A stretch of 64,000 nt of DNA from positions 1 through 64,000 of the forward strand of contig JAPKDQ010000003.1 of NCBI GenBank assembly GCA_028822445.1, in the 5' to 3' direction. The notes below the pieces were generated by a model. It had not been told where the DNA came from. It ran no database searches and worked only from the letters and a program-made list of their open reading frames with translations. The stretch is from Rhodospirillaceae bacterium. GTDB lineage: Bacteria > Pseudomonadota > Alphaproteobacteria > Rhodospirillales > Rhodospirillaceae. This document shows, one piece after another, positions 34,510 through 43,649 of the stretch; the stretch's first letter is position 1, and every line of letters begins with the position of its first letter. A program made the translations under genes and the position numbers.

Positions 34510-36042
34510 TTACCCCACTTGCGCGCTTGCCCAGTCGGGTACAACCCCAGGCTCAATGCCGAAGACAGGAGCCGCAATCAGATACGAGACCGAAACCAAC
34601 ACAACGATACTGACTATATTCAACCAAATGCCCGCCCGAGCCATTTGCGGAATCGTCACTTGGCCTGACCCAAACACAATGGCATTGGGGGGCGTTGCTG
34701 GCGGCAGCATAAATGCACAACTGGCTGCAAGAGCAGCCGGGATACACAGCAACAACGGGTTCTCTCCGACAGCAACAGCTGCCGCAGCCAAGAGAGGCAA
34801 CAGTGTCGCCGTCGTCGCTGTATTCGATGTTACCTCGGTCAAGAAAATAACAGCCGTCACCACAGCGAGCAACAACACCAATGTTGGCAAGCCGTCCCAT
34901 CCAGCCATGCCATTTCCGATCCAGGTGGAAAGGCCGGACGCACTCGCTGCGGCGGCAAGGCTTAACCCGCCACCAAACAACAATAGAACACCCCAAGGCA
35001 GTCTGCTGGCCCAATCCCAATTCAACACGCCATCGACCCCCCCGGAATCAGCACGTTCGCCGCTTGGGATCAGAAACAAAGCCAAGGCTACTGTCATAGC
35101 GATGCCTGCATCACTCAACTTAAGCCAAGGCAATAGGTTCGTTAGAATTGGACGGAACACCCAAAGAAAAGCAGCGCTTGCAAACCCGACGGCGACCACA
35201 CACTCTCCCCGCGAGATGGGACCCAGAGCCAACCTCGCACGATCAAGAATAGCCGCGGCACCTTCAACCTCTTGGTTCGGAGTAGGATACAAGATCCGTG
35301 TCAAAATCAGCCAGGTCACGACTAGCAGTATCAAGCTCAACGGCAAACCAACGGCCATCCACTCTGCAAATCCTATGGTGATGCCATAGGTCTGGTCAAA
35401 ATACGCAGCGAGCAAAGCGTTTGGCGGTGTACCAATTAACGTCCCAAGCCCACCGATATTCGCGCCATAGGCAATCGCTAAAACAAGCGCCGTGTTAAAA
35501 CCCGGTAGCGACTTTAATTCGCCGGCTTCAGAACGCAACAACGCCAACACGGAGATGGCGATCGGCAACATCATCATTGTGGTTGCTGTATTGCTTACCC
35601 ACATCGACAGCAGTGCCGTTGCCAGCATAAACCCGCCGATCAAATTGCGGGCACGAGTCCCGGTAATGGCGAGCAGCGATAACGCCATGCGGGTGTGCAG
35701 CCCCCAGCGCTGCATCGCTAAAGCGATCATAAAACCGCCCATAAATAGAAAAATTAAAGGATTGGCATAGGGTGCTGCAGCAGTGCCAATGTCGATGGCA
35801 TCTAGCAGAGGAAAGAGCGCCAGAGGTAGCAAACCAGTCGCGTATACTGGAATCGCTTCCGTTATCCACCACACCGCCATAAGTACTGCGACAGCGGCCA
35901 CACGCCATCCCGCCGGGTCCAAACCCTGCGGTGGTGGCAAAAGTAACAAAAGAATAAAGGCAAAGCCACCAACCAAAAGGCCAACACGCTGACGTGTCGG
36001 CCCTGATGCAGGGTAACGCAGGTCTGAGTGAGTGGACACCAC
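34510..36042 (-). CDS. SLC13/DASS family sodium:carboxylate symporter
   Basis: This 510-residue integral membrane protein has about 11-12 hydrophobic segments and matches the divalent-anion:sodium symporter family. It shows FMGGFMIALAMQRWGLH, the first SNTATT-type motif (WVSNTATTMMMLP), NIGGLGTLIGTPPN, and the second half repeat EVTSNTATTATLLPLL with PPATPPNAIVFGSG. These SNT motifs bind Na+ and a carboxylate. Dicarboxylates such as succinate or malate are the usual substrates; sulfate or tricarboxylates cannot be excluded. It lies next to pckA on the same strand, 27 bp after pckA, so uptake of C4 acids feeding gluconeogenesis is a reasonable inference. Confidence 0.9.
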   Translation of the reverse strand: MVSTHSDLRYPASGPTRQRVGLLVGGFAFILLLLLPPPQGLDPAGWRVAAVAVLMAVWWITEAIPVYATGLLPLALFPLLDAIDIGTAAAPYANPLIFLFMGGFMIALAMQRWGLHTRMALSLLAITGTRARNLIGGFMLATALLSMWVSNTATTMMMLPIAISVLALLRSEAGELKSLPGFNTALVLAIAYGANIGGLGTLIGTPPNALLAAYFDQTYGITIGFAEWMAVGLPLSLILLVVTWLILTRILYPTPNQEVEGAAAILDRARLALGPISRGECVVAVGFASAAFLWVFRPILTNLLPWLKLSDAGIAMTVALALFLIPSGERADSGGVDGVLNWDWASRLPWGVLLLFGGGLSLAAAASASGLSTWIGNGMAGWDGLPTLVLLLAVVTAVIFLTEVTSNTATTATLLPLLAAAAVAVGENPLLLCIPAALAASCAFMLPPATPPNAIVFGSGQVTIPQMARAGIWLNIVSIVVLVSVSYLIAAPVFGIEPGVVPDWASAQVG

Positions 36043-36069
36043 CTGTGTCTCAGCTAAGCCGTTATCAGA

Positions 36070-37677
36070 CTACACCGCAGACCGAATTATGGTGGCCATA
36101 ACCTCTTCGCTAACGTGCCCTTCAAACTGATTGAAGTTTTTTTCAAAGCGCCCGGCAACTTCCTGTGCGGCAACGTCGTAAGCTGCCTCGTCTTGCCAAG
36201 TTGATTTCGGCTGTAATACGTCATTGGGCACGCCCGGGCAGGACGCCGGAACAAGAAGACCAAAATTGGGGTCCGTATTAAATTCACCAGCTCCCAAGGT
36301 GCCATTGAGAGCAGCATTAAGCATGGCGCGCGTGTACTTAATTTTCATGCGCTTACCAACACCGTAGCCGCCGCCAGACCAGCCTGTATTAACGAGCCAG
36401 CATGTCGCTCCGGTTTTTTCTATCTTCTCGCCGAGAAGCTTTGCGTAAGCCGTTGGATGGCGCGGCATAAAAGGGGCACCAAAACATGCAGAGAAAGCAG
36501 CCGTGGGCTCTTTAACACCCTTCTCCGTACCGGCGACTTTGGCGGTATAGCCGGATAAGAAATGATACATCGCCTGCTCAGGTGTCAGCTTAGAAATTGG
36601 GGGCAACACGCCAAACGCATCAGCCGTCAACATAATGATGTTTTGGGGCTGAGGACCGAAGCCAGATTCGGACGTATTGGGAATGAAATCGATAGGATAA
36701 GAGGCGCGGGTATTTTCTGTCAGTGACCCATCATCTAAATCCAGGGTGCGTGTCACGGGATCCATAACAACATTCTCGAGTATGGTTCCGAACGTGCGCG
36801 TGGTGTCGTAAATCTCTGGCTCAGCTTCTTCTGACAGGTTGATCACTTTGGCATAACAACCGCCTTCAAAGTTGAATACGCCGTTGTCACTCCAACCATG
36901 TTCGTCATCACCAATCAAAACGCGAGATTGATCTGCTGACAGTGTGGTTTTCCCCGTGCCTGAAAGACCGAAGAAGATTGCGGTGCTGCCGTCTTCACCA
37001 ATGTTGGCGGAACAGTGCATGGGCAATACTCCACGGCCAGGGAGAATGTAATTAAGAATCGAGAAGACGGATTTCTTGATTTCCCCAGCATAGATGGTCC
37101 CGCCGATAAGAACGAGCTTCTTAGAGAAATTCACAACCACAAACACTTCAGAATTGGTGCCGTGAGTTGAGGGGTCGGCGTGACAAGAGGGCGCCTGCAA
37201 AACTGTAAATTCGGGTTCAAAATTGCCGAGTTCACCATCGTTTGGCTGAATGAACATATTACGGGCAAAAAGGTTATGCCATGCGTTCTCGTTAACAATG
37301 CGGACACGTAAACAATTCTCTGAGTCAGCACCAGCGTAACAGTCCTGAACAAAAAGGTCCTTCGCCGACATGTGCGTAAGCATTTTTTCATGAAGAGCCT
37401 CAAAATGCTCTGAGGTCATGGGAACGTTAACCTTACCCCAGTCGACCGTAGTTTGGGTCTCGGCATCCTTGACGATAAACTTATCGTTTGGAGAGCGACC
37501 TGTGTGCTGGCCGGTGATGCAGACAAGGGCGCCATCTTTAGAGAGCTTACCCTCGTTCCGACTAACAGCGGTTTCAACCAATTGCGCCGACCCTAAATTC
37601 CACCGGGCCGTCCCGGACGTATTTATACCGTTTTTATCGAGTCCGAATGAACTGATCGCGTGACCTTCATTACTCAC
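36070..37677 (-). CDS. pckA: Phosphoenolpyruvate carboxykinase (ATP)
   Basis: The protein has 535 residues from a GTG at 37677; a TTG at 37692 is also in frame, but the GTG better fits family length and the GGGGG upstream. It shows [16 protein letters not shown] near residue 60, the PEPCK active-site [18 protein letters not shown]-loop [24 protein letters not shown] and the adenine-binding region [11 protein letters not shown]. It decarboxylates and phosphorylates oxaloacetate to PEP, the first step of gluconeogenesis. It is divergent from chvI, as in rhizobia, where ChvI and central metabolism are linked. A perfect 8-bp inverted repeat lies 44-61 bases upstream of its start. Confidence 0.95.
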   Translation of the reverse strand: MSNEGHAISSFGLDKNGINTSGTARWNLGSAQLVETAVSRNEGKLSKDGALVCITGQHTGRSPNDKFIVKDAETQTTVDWGKVNVPMTSEHFEALHEKMLTHMSAKDLFVQDCYAGADSENCLRVRIVNENAWHNLFARNMFIQPNDGELGNFEPEFTVLQAPSCHADPSTHGTNSEVFVVVNFSKKLVLIGGTIYAGEIKKSVFSILNYILPGRGVLPMHCSANIGEDGSTAIFFGLSGTGKTTLSADQSRVLIGDDEHGWSDNGVFNFEGGCYAKVINLSEEAEPEIYDTTRTFGTILENVVMDPVTRTLDLDDGSLTENTRASYPIDFIPNTSESGFGPQPQNIIMLTADAFGVLPPISKLTPEQAMYHFLSGYTAKVAGTEKGVKEPTAAFSACFGAPFMPRHPTAYAKLLGEKIEKTGATCWLVNTGWSGGGYGVGKRMKIKYTRAMLNAALNGTLGAGEFNTDPNFGLLVPASCPGVPNDVLQPKSTWQDEAAYDVAAQEVAGRFEKNFNQFEGHVSEEVMATIIRSAV

Positions 37678-37720
37678 CGCAAGAACCCCCAAAAGCCCAA
37701 ATAAACGAAAAGCCGACTCC

Positions 37721-37738
37721 GTGCAGGCAAGCCTGCAC
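37721..37738. promoter_or_regulatory. Inverted repeat in the pckA/chvI divergent region
   Basis: GTGCAGGC and GCCTGCAC form a perfect 8-bp inverted repeat with two central bases, 18 bp in all. It sits just upstream of pckA within the 298-bp pckA-chvI gap. It could be an operator for a dimeric regulator or a leader hairpin of the pckA mRNA. No T-run follows, so it is not a standard terminator. Confidence 0.4.
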
Positions 37739-37975
37739 CCCCAGCGTTATTTTAGCTTTCATACCCCCTCGGATGGGCGGGCGCAACAGCCCGAAAAAGC
37801 CTTTTTACAAAGCGGCCCAAAACTCAATTAAGGCGGAAACATGGCAGCCTTAAGCAGTATTTCTGCCATAATACTCCTATGATATTGCCACCATCCCGAA
37901 AACAAAGAGCCACAATCAACGGCTTTACAGGTTCTAAAGGGTGGTTTGGACAACATTCCAAGGGGGTAAACCGAC

Positions 37976-38680
37976 ATGGCTCACCGAATTGCATTGGTCG
38001 ATGACGACCGTAATATTCTAACCTCCGTCTCGATCGTACTTAAGCAGGAAGGATTCGACGTCACCACCTACTGTGACGGCGCAGAAGCCTTTCGCGGACT
38101 TATTGAGAGCCCGGTTGACCTTGCAGTTCTGGATATCAAGATGCCTCGCATGGACGGCATCGAGCTTTTACACCGGCTGCAGGACAAAGCCCCAACCCCG
38201 GTCATATTCCTAACCTCAAAAGACGACGAGGTTGATGAACTTCATGGCCTGCGCATGGGAGCCGACGACTATATTAAGAAACCCTTCTCCCAACGCTTGC
38301 TGATAGAGCGAATTAAAGCGGTAATCCGACGCATTGAGGCCCAAAAAGCCGATGATGGCAGCGAATCCGAAACCGCCATCAAACGCGGGGAAATGACATT
38401 GGATTCGGCACAGCATGTCTGCAAATGGAAAGATAGGGGGGTAAACTTGACCGTGACAGAATTCTTGATCATCCAGGCCCTAGCTGCGCGACCCGGGCAC
38501 GTAAAAAGCCGCGATCAGCTTATTGATGCGGCCTATGGCGAGAATATCTATGTCGATGACCGCACGATCGATAGCCATATCAAGCGGCTGCGAAAGAAAT
38601 TTCGCCACGTTGACGACGGGTTCGCAAATATCGAAACATTATACGGTGTAGGGTATAAGTACCGCGAAGCCGCCGCGTAA
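37976..38680 (+). CDS. chvI: Response regulator ChvI (OmpR family)
   Basis: This 234-residue protein has a receiver domain at 1-120 ([20 protein letters not shown], phosphoacceptor Asp53 in [27 protein letters not shown]) and an OmpR/PhoB winged-helix domain at 135-230 ([43 protein letters not shown]). It is the cytoplasmic partner of ChvG and controls envelope and acid responses in alphaproteobacteria. Position beside pckA and upstream of chvG is the classic synteny. GGGGG before the ATG is the ribosome-binding site. Confidence 0.95.
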   Translation: MAHRIALVDDDRNILTSVSIVLKQEGFDVTTYCDGAEAFRGLIESPVDLAVLDIKMPRMDGIELLHRLQDKAPTPVIFLTSKDDEVDELHGLRMGADDYIKKPFSQRLLIERIKAVIRRIEAQKADDGSESETAIKRGEMTLDSAQHVCKWKDRGVNLTVTEFLIIQALAARPGHVKSRDQLIDAAYGENIYVDDRTIDSHIKRLRKKFRHVDDGFANIETLYGVGYKYREAAA

Positions 38681-38713
38681 TCCGTCGGCGTCGGCGACAA
38701 TAAGGATTCTCGC

Positions 38714-40375
38714 GTGCGCACCGACCAAGACCTTCGCATTGCTCCTCCGACGGCAACACCGACTACACAACGGGGTCCGCTACTGTCGCTTCTGACGCGG
38801 CGAGTTCTAGCGGTGAATTTGGTCGCGCCAGTCTTACTTGGGCTTGGCTTATTATTTCTGGATGAATACGAAGAATCTCTCATCGCGACAGAAATCGACG
38901 GTTTACGCACAGAAGGGGAATTGATTGCCGCCTCCATTGGTGAGAGCGCTGTGGTCATTGAAACAGAGAGCGAGGCCTTCGGCGCATTCATGCCGGCTGG
39001 CGCAACCAGACGCATCGACCCTGGTACAGCGCGACAACTGGTTCGGCGCCTCGCGAGCTTAGCAAACATCCGCACACGTCTCTATGGAAATGGTGGAGTC
39101 CTCATTGCAGATAGCCGCTTGCTCCGCGGACCAGGCGGTGAAGTCCGCGTTATCGGTTTAGCGCCTGCGGAAACCGATGCGGTTACCGAATACATGCGTC
39201 GCGGGCTAGCTTGGACTGAATCATTTATTGGGGCCTCTAAACCACTCCCCCTCTACATTGAGCAACCCAACGGCACGGCCTATGATTTTATAGAGGTCGT
39301 CGGCGCCTTAGAACGCGGCGAGGCGGCCAGCGAAGTGCGAATTAATACAAGTGGTCGGAAGGTCTTAGCCGTCGCGGTACCAGTTCAATTCTACAAACAA
39401 ATTGTTGGTGCCGTGTTTGTCTCTGTCGATGACTCTGCAGTTGAAGTGCGATTATTCGAAGTTCGCAGCTCAATCTTGAAAATATTTACGTGGATTTTTG
39501 CCGTCACAGTTTTGCTGTCCCTATACTTAGCTGGGACCATCGCGCGACCGGTCAAAAGACTGGCTGAAGCCGCGGCCTTAGTCCGCAATGGCCATTCGCG
39601 CCAACACAAAATTCCGGACCTCAGCAAACGCCGGGATGAAATAGGCGCTCTATCCAGCGCGCTGCGCGACATGACTGAAGGGCTTTGGTTGCGCATGGAT
39701 GCGACAGAACAATTTGCCGCTGATGTTGCTCATGAAATCAAGAACCCCCTCACTTCCCTGAGAAGCGCCGTTGAAACCGTGGCTCGTGTTGAAGATCCGA
39801 CACAGCAGAAACAATTGATGAGCATTATTAAAGATGATGTCGGGCGATTGGACCGACTAATTTCTGATATATCCGATGCGTCCCGACTAGATGCAGAATT
39901 ATCCCGAGCAGAAAGTGAGCCGTTCGCCTTAGCGGCCCTCTTGGAGACCTTAACGGAAGTCACGAATTCCAATGATGACGACGAGATAGCAACTGTATCC
40001 CTTGATCTGCCGCACCAAGATGACCTGACAATATCGGGGCTGGAAGGCCGACTGGCTCAGGTGTTCCGCAATCTGATTGGCAACGCATCATCATTCAGCC
40101 CACCTGGTGGTAAAATCTTCATCCGTGCTGGCCGTAACCAAGGTCAAATCAAGATCGAGGTCCAAGACCAAGGGCCTGGAATCCCCCCAGGAAAAGAGCA
40201 GGCCGTTTTCAACCGGTTCTATTCTATGCGACCGGAGAAAGAAAAATTTGGAACACATTCCGGGCTTGGCCTATCAATCTCTAAACAGATTATCGAATCT
40301 CATCGCGGTAGCATTACAGCTAATAATGCTCAAGGTGGCGGCGCTCTGTTTGTCGTGCGACTGCCTGTCACATAA
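38714..40375 (+). CDS. chvG: Sensor histidine kinase ChvG
   Basis: This 553-residue protein starts at GTG 38714, 33 bp after chvI. It has a first membrane helix around residues 30-55 (RRVLAVNLVAPVLLGLGLLF) and a periplasmic sensor region to about 255. A second helix (ILKIFTWIFAVTVLLSLYLAG) leads into a HAMP domain. DHp carries the His in DVAHEIKNPLTSLRS near residue 340, then N-box RNLIGNASSFSPPGG and G boxes DQGPGIPPG and HSGLGLSISKQI. It is a complete active kinase partner of ChvI. It converges with the AEC carrier gene, 4 bp apart. Confidence 0.94.
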   Translation: MRTDQDLRIAPPTATPTTQRGPLLSLLTRRVLAVNLVAPVLLGLGLLFLDEYEESLIATEIDGLRTEGELIAASIGESAVVIETESEAFGAFMPAGATRRIDPGTARQLVRRLASLANIRTRLYGNGGVLIADSRLLRGPGGEVRVIGLAPAETDAVTEYMRRGLAWTESFIGASKPLPLYIEQPNGTAYDFIEVVGALERGEAASEVRINTSGRKVLAVAVPVQFYKQIVGAVFVSVDDSAVEVRLFEVRSSILKIFTWIFAVTVLLSLYLAGTIARPVKRLAEAAALVRNGHSRQHKIPDLSKRRDEIGALSSALRDMTEGLWLRMDATEQFAADVAHEIKNPLTSLRSAVETVARVEDPTQQKQLMSIIKDDVGRLDRLISDISDASRLDAELSRAESEPFALAALLETLTEVTNSNDDDEIATVSLDLPHQDDLTISGLEGRLAQVFRNLIGNASSFSPPGGKIFIRAGRNQGQIKIEVQDQGPGIPPGKEQAVFNRFYSMRPEKEKFGTHSGLGLSISKQIIESHRGSITANNAQGGGALFVVRLPVT

Positions 40376-40379
40376 AATT

Positions 40380-41270
40380 TTAAAGCCCCGGTCCTGAAAG
40401 TACGTAAGCAAGCAGAAACGGTAAGGTTATAAAAGACAGCATAGTCGAAACAACAACAATGCCGGCCACTTCGGTCGGGCGGTTGCCGTAACGCACAGCA
40501 AAAAGATAGTTAAACACGGCTGTTGGCATAGCCGATTGAATAATCACCGCAGCACGGGCTACGCCATCGAGATCGAGCACAGTAGAAACACCAACGCCTG
40601 CCGCTAAACCAAGACATAGCCGCAGTACAGAATAAGCTGTGCTGCGCAAGAGAGCGTTCGGCTTAAGGCGAGATAGAGAAATACCCAATGACATCAGCAT
40701 GAGCGGAATAACAATGCCCGCAACAGTATCCACTGTGCCTCCGGCCCAACGCGGCAATGACGTTTCCGTCACGAGAAATACACCGGCAATCGCAGCAGAC
40801 CAGAGAACGGGGTTTCCAGCCACGTCTCGCGCCGATATTTTTCCAGCAGCGATGCCTATCCCGAGCGTGAACTGAGTCAACGCAATAACAGCGAAAAACG
40901 AAACGGATAAAGCTAAGCCTTCCTCACCAAAGGCAAAAAGGCAAAGTGGTATCCCAATGTTACCTGAATTTGGGAACGTCAGAGCTGGCAAATACACCCT
41001 TAACGGTTGACCGGAAAAACGAAGCCCGACCCCCGCAACCAAAGTGACCGACCCCACAACCAGGAGTGCAGCTAGTGCCATACTCGCAATGACGTCTAGG
41101 TCTGGTCGGTTCGCCAACAAGGTCGAAATAATCAGGCACGGCGCGCCCAGATTGGTCACCAGGTAGGCAACCATATTGGTGTCAAATGGCAGGCCTTTAC
41201 GGTCCCATGCAAAACCAACAGCGGCTAACAGCCCGACCGGTGCAATAACGGAAAGAATTTCTGTAAACAT
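40380..41270 (-). CDS. Auxin efflux carrier (AEC) family transporter
   Basis: This 296-residue protein has about ten membrane segments. It begins FTEILSVIAPVGLLAAVGFAWDRKG and includes LPALTFPNSGNIGIPLCLFAFGEEG, the AEC signature with the conserved PNSGNIG. The C-terminal half reads IVIPLMLMSLGISLSRL and SAMPTAVFNYLFAVRYG. The family exports or imports carboxylates such as malate or malonate. It lies on the minus strand between chvG and hprK, a pair that is normally adjacent, so it is an insertion into a conserved block. Substrate is unknown. Confidence 0.88.
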   Translation of the reverse strand: MFTEILSVIAPVGLLAAVGFAWDRKGLPFDTNMVAYLVTNLGAPCLIISTLLANRPDLDVIASMALAALLVVGSVTLVAGVGLRFSGQPLRVYLPALTFPNSGNIGIPLCLFAFGEEGLALSVSFFAVIALTQFTLGIGIAAGKISARDVAGNPVLWSAAIAGVFLVTETSLPRWAGGTVDTVAGIVIPLMLMSLGISLSRLKPNALLRSTAYSVLRLCLGLAAGVGVSTVLDLDGVARAAVIIQSAMPTAVFNYLFAVRYGNRPTEVAGIVVVSTMLSFITLPFLLAYVLSGPGL

Positions 41271-41583
41271 AACTCAATCAACCTGGGCCAGCTGGGTCGG
41301 CATTAGAAGTCTAAAAACTGACCAGACGACAGGAACAATGCTGCCTAGGATCAAGACCAATGCCGCAATAGAGGATACTCCGAGGCCAGGGAAGTTCTAA
41401 TAAAACCAATAACATGACTAAAATCAGAAATGAATATACCCTTTCCATGCTCCTTTTTATTTCTATAGTTAAACAGCAGCTGTCAATATCCGAACCCACT
41501 GACACCAGAAACCGCCGACCCAGCCATTAGCGATATTTGATCCGTACGTTGACCATAGGACGAGACGGAGTCACGGTCCCCAT
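41271..41583. other. Intergenic region between AEC carrier and hprK
   Basis: This 313-bp divergent gap must hold the promoters of hprK and the carrier. On the minus strand an ATG at 41448 opens MERVYSFLILVMLLVLL, and after a frame change the strand reads FPGLGVSSIAALVLILGSIV and on to a TGA at 41277. It could be a broken two-helix gene, but the start lacks a well-spaced ribosome-binding site, so I leave it uncalled. Confidence 0.4.
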
Positions 41584-41997
41584 ATGACCATAACTCATGC
41601 AACATGCGTCGCGCTCGGGGACGCCGGGGTTCTCATCCGCGGCCCCTCTGGCTCAGGTAAGTCAGACTTGGCACTGCGCTTGATCGACCAAGGTGCAATG
41701 CTGGTTTCAGACGACTACTGTGACATGCGCATATACGGTGGGCATGTGGTGGCGAGGGCACCGACGGAAATTGCAGGAAAAATCGAAGTGCGGGGCTACG
41801 GCATTGTGGACACGCCGTTTCATAGCACCATCCGCATTCGTCTCGTAGTTGATCTCGTTAAGAAAGAAAACATTGACCGCCTTCCAGAGACCCAGACATG
41901 TATGATTGAGAACATCATGATCCCACACCTCTCACTCGACCCAAACACTCCGTCGGCTGCGGCAAAGATTAGACTGATTGTGAACAGTGATGACTAA
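41584..41997 (+). CDS. hprK: HPr kinase/phosphorylase, short alphaproteobacterial form
   Basis: This 137-residue protein consists of the C-terminal kinase domain only. The P-loop is GPSGSGKSD (20-28), followed by LVSDDYCDM (the DD of the HprK loop) and KIEVRGYGIVD. The N-terminal domain of Gram-positive HprK (about 310 residues) is absent, as usual in alphaproteobacteria. It phosphorylates HPr on serine and reverses it. It heads an operon of five overlapping or abutting genes: hprK, rapZ, EIIA, ptsH and ptsI. Confidence 0.93.
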   Translation: MTITHATCVALGDAGVLIRGPSGSGKSDLALRLIDQGAMLVSDDYCDMRIYGGHVVARAPTEIAGKIEVRGYGIVDTPFHSTIRIRLVVDLVKKENIDRLPETQTCMIENIMIPHLSLDPNTPSAAAKIRLIVNSDD

Positions 41998-42958
41998 TTC
42001 AACTAGAATTCATCTGCTCGTGGTAACCGGAATGTCCGGCGCTGGAAAAACATCAGCCTTGCACGCGATGGAAGACCTCGGGTTTGAGACCGTCGACAAT
42101 TTGCCAGCATCGTTGCTTGAGGCAGCCTTGCGTGGGGGTGGCCCTAATCGACCCCTAGCCGTGGGCATGGATGTTCGAACCCGCGATTTCAATGCAGATG
42201 CTTTGGTCACTCAGCTTCAAGGTTTGCGTCGCCAGAGCACTATTGTCGCGACACTCATCTATCTCGAAAGTGACGATGACGTTTTAATGCGGCGGTTTAC
42301 CGAGACGCGTCGTCCGCATCCTCTTGCAAGCGATTTACCCGTCGCCAGTGCCATCACACTTGAACGGCAGCTTCTGGGCCCGGTTAAGTCAGCCGCTAAC
42401 TTAGTGCTCGACACTTCAACGCTGACACCCGGTGATTTGAAGCGTCATCTGGAAAAAACATACGGCGGAGAAAACGACCGACCAATGCATATTAACTTGG
42501 TTTCATTTGGATATCGCAACGGCGTGCCCCGCGATGCGGATCTCGTGTTCGACGTGCGCTTTTTACGAAATCCACACTATGTTGAGGATCTTCGAGCACA
42601 ATCAGGACTGGATCAGGCCATTAGTACGTATGTTTCAGAAGACCCATCCTTCGAGTCTTTTGTAACAAACCTCCAGGCGCTAGTGGAACCACTTTTGCCC
42701 CGCTATCGGGATGAGGGCAAAAGCTACCTTACTATTGCTATCGGCTGCACGGGCGGGCGTCACAGATCGGTTTTCGTCGTTCAACACCTTTCCGCTTGGC
42801 TGGGCCGCCTCGGGATTGAGTTTGACTTACGGCACCGCGACCTTAATGTTCAGTCATCCAAGTCGGACTATAAGAACTCCGGTTTGACACCTTTAAAACG
42901 CGGTCAGAATCCACGAAAAGATTTGTCGCAAACAAATAAACGGATACCTAATCCATGA
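41990..42958 (+). CDS. rapZ: RNase adapter protein RapZ (YvcJ family)
   Basis: The protein has 322 residues from ATG 41990; a GTG one codon earlier is also possible. P-loop VTGMSGAGKTSALHAMEDLG is at residues 12-31, then ETVDNLPASLL, METRR-type FTETRRPHPL, and the C-terminal domain FGYRNGVPRDADLVFDVRFLRNPHY and AIGCTGGRHRSVFV. In enterobacteria RapZ binds GlmZ-type RNA and guides RNase E; in alphaproteobacteria the role is less defined. The start overlaps the end of hprK by 8 bp, and the end overlaps EIIA by ATGA. Confidence 0.93.
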   Translation: MTNSTRIHLLVVTGMSGAGKTSALHAMEDLGFETVDNLPASLLEAALRGGGPNRPLAVGMDVRTRDFNADALVTQLQGLRRQSTIVATLIYLESDDDVLMRRFTETRRPHPLASDLPVASAITLERQLLGPVKSAANLVLDTSTLTPGDLKRHLEKTYGGENDRPMHINLVSFGYRNGVPRDADLVFDVRFLRNPHYVEDLRAQSGLDQAISTYVSEDPSFESFVTNLQALVEPLLPRYRDEGKSYLTIAIGCTGGRHRSVFVVQHLSAWLGRLGIEFDLRHRDLNVQSSKSDYKNSGLTPLKRGQNPRKDLSQTNKRIPNP

Positions 42959-43359
42959 TCGGAATGGTTCTTGTAACGCACGGGCGATTGGCATTAGAGC
43001 TATTTGCAGCCCTGGAGCATGTCGTCGGCCCTCAAGCCCAAACGGCAAGCATTTGTATTGGGCCTGATGACGATATGAAGCAACGACGGGCAGAGATCGT
43101 TACCGCGGTGGAGAAGGTCGAGTCCGGCCAAGGCGTTGTCGTGCTCACTGATATGTTTGGTGGCACGCCGTCCAATTTGGCTATTTCTATTATGGAAAAC
43201 GCGAACGTAGAGGTAATAGCAGGTGTAAACTTACCTCTGCTTATTAAACTTGCATCTGTGCGCACTACTGAGGCATTGCCCTGCGCAGTCCTGCATGCGC
43301 AAGAGGCCGGGCGAAAATATATTAATGTGGCATCAGCGCTGCTTGCCCAAAGTAAATAA
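42955..43359 (+). CDS. PTS EIIA component, mannose family
   Basis: This 134-residue protein begins MIGMVLVTHGRLALEL, with His9 as the phosphoacceptor. TDMFGGTPSNLAI and VIAGVNLPLLIKLA are conserved EIIA-Man motifs. No sugar-specific EIIB/EIIC genes are near, so it is a regulatory rather than transport PTS, phosphorylated by HPr. It overlaps rapZ (ATGA) and is followed by ptsH 14 bp downstream. Confidence 0.93.
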   Translation: MIGMVLVTHGRLALELFAALEHVVGPQAQTASICIGPDDDMKQRRAEIVTAVEKVESGQGVVVLTDMFGGTPSNLAISIMENANVEVIAGVNLPLLIKLASVRTTEALPCAVLHAQEAGRKYINVASALLAQSK

Positions 43360-43373
43360 GGCAGCCTGTTTTT

Positions 43374-43649
43374 ATGTCAGTGCCAATTACGCGCACCGCC
43401 CGAATTGTTAACTCCAAAGGATTACATGCCCGTGCGGCGGCAAAATTCTGCAAAACAGCAGAGCTGTTCAATGCCAAGGTCTTAGTTTCAAGAGGTGATT
43501 TAAAAGTTTCTAGCTGTTCGATTATGGGGCTCTTGATGCTGGCTGCTGCGCCCGGCACAGAAATCACCCTGACAGCATCAGGAGAAGAGGCGCAACGGGC
43601 AATAGATACTATCTGCCAGCTCATCGAGGACGGATTCAATGAAACGTGA
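43374..43649 (+). CDS. ptsH: Phosphocarrier protein HPr
   Basis: This 91-residue protein carries SKGLHARAAAKF with the catalytic His18. SCSIMGLLMLAA holds Ser49, equivalent to Ser46, the HprK target. Both sites are intact, so it can be phosphorylated by EI on His and by HprK on Ser. It overlaps the ptsI start by 11 bp. Confidence 0.95.
   Translation: MSVPITRTARIVNSKGLHARAAAKFCKTAELFNAKVLVSRGDLKVSSCSIMGLLMLAAAPGTEITLTASGEEAQRAIDTICQLIEDGFNET

Noticed and set aside
34556-35389. 277-codon plus-strand open frame opposite the SLC13 permease
   Set aside because: Shadow of the permease coding strand; the permease has clear SNTATT motifs while this peptide has none.
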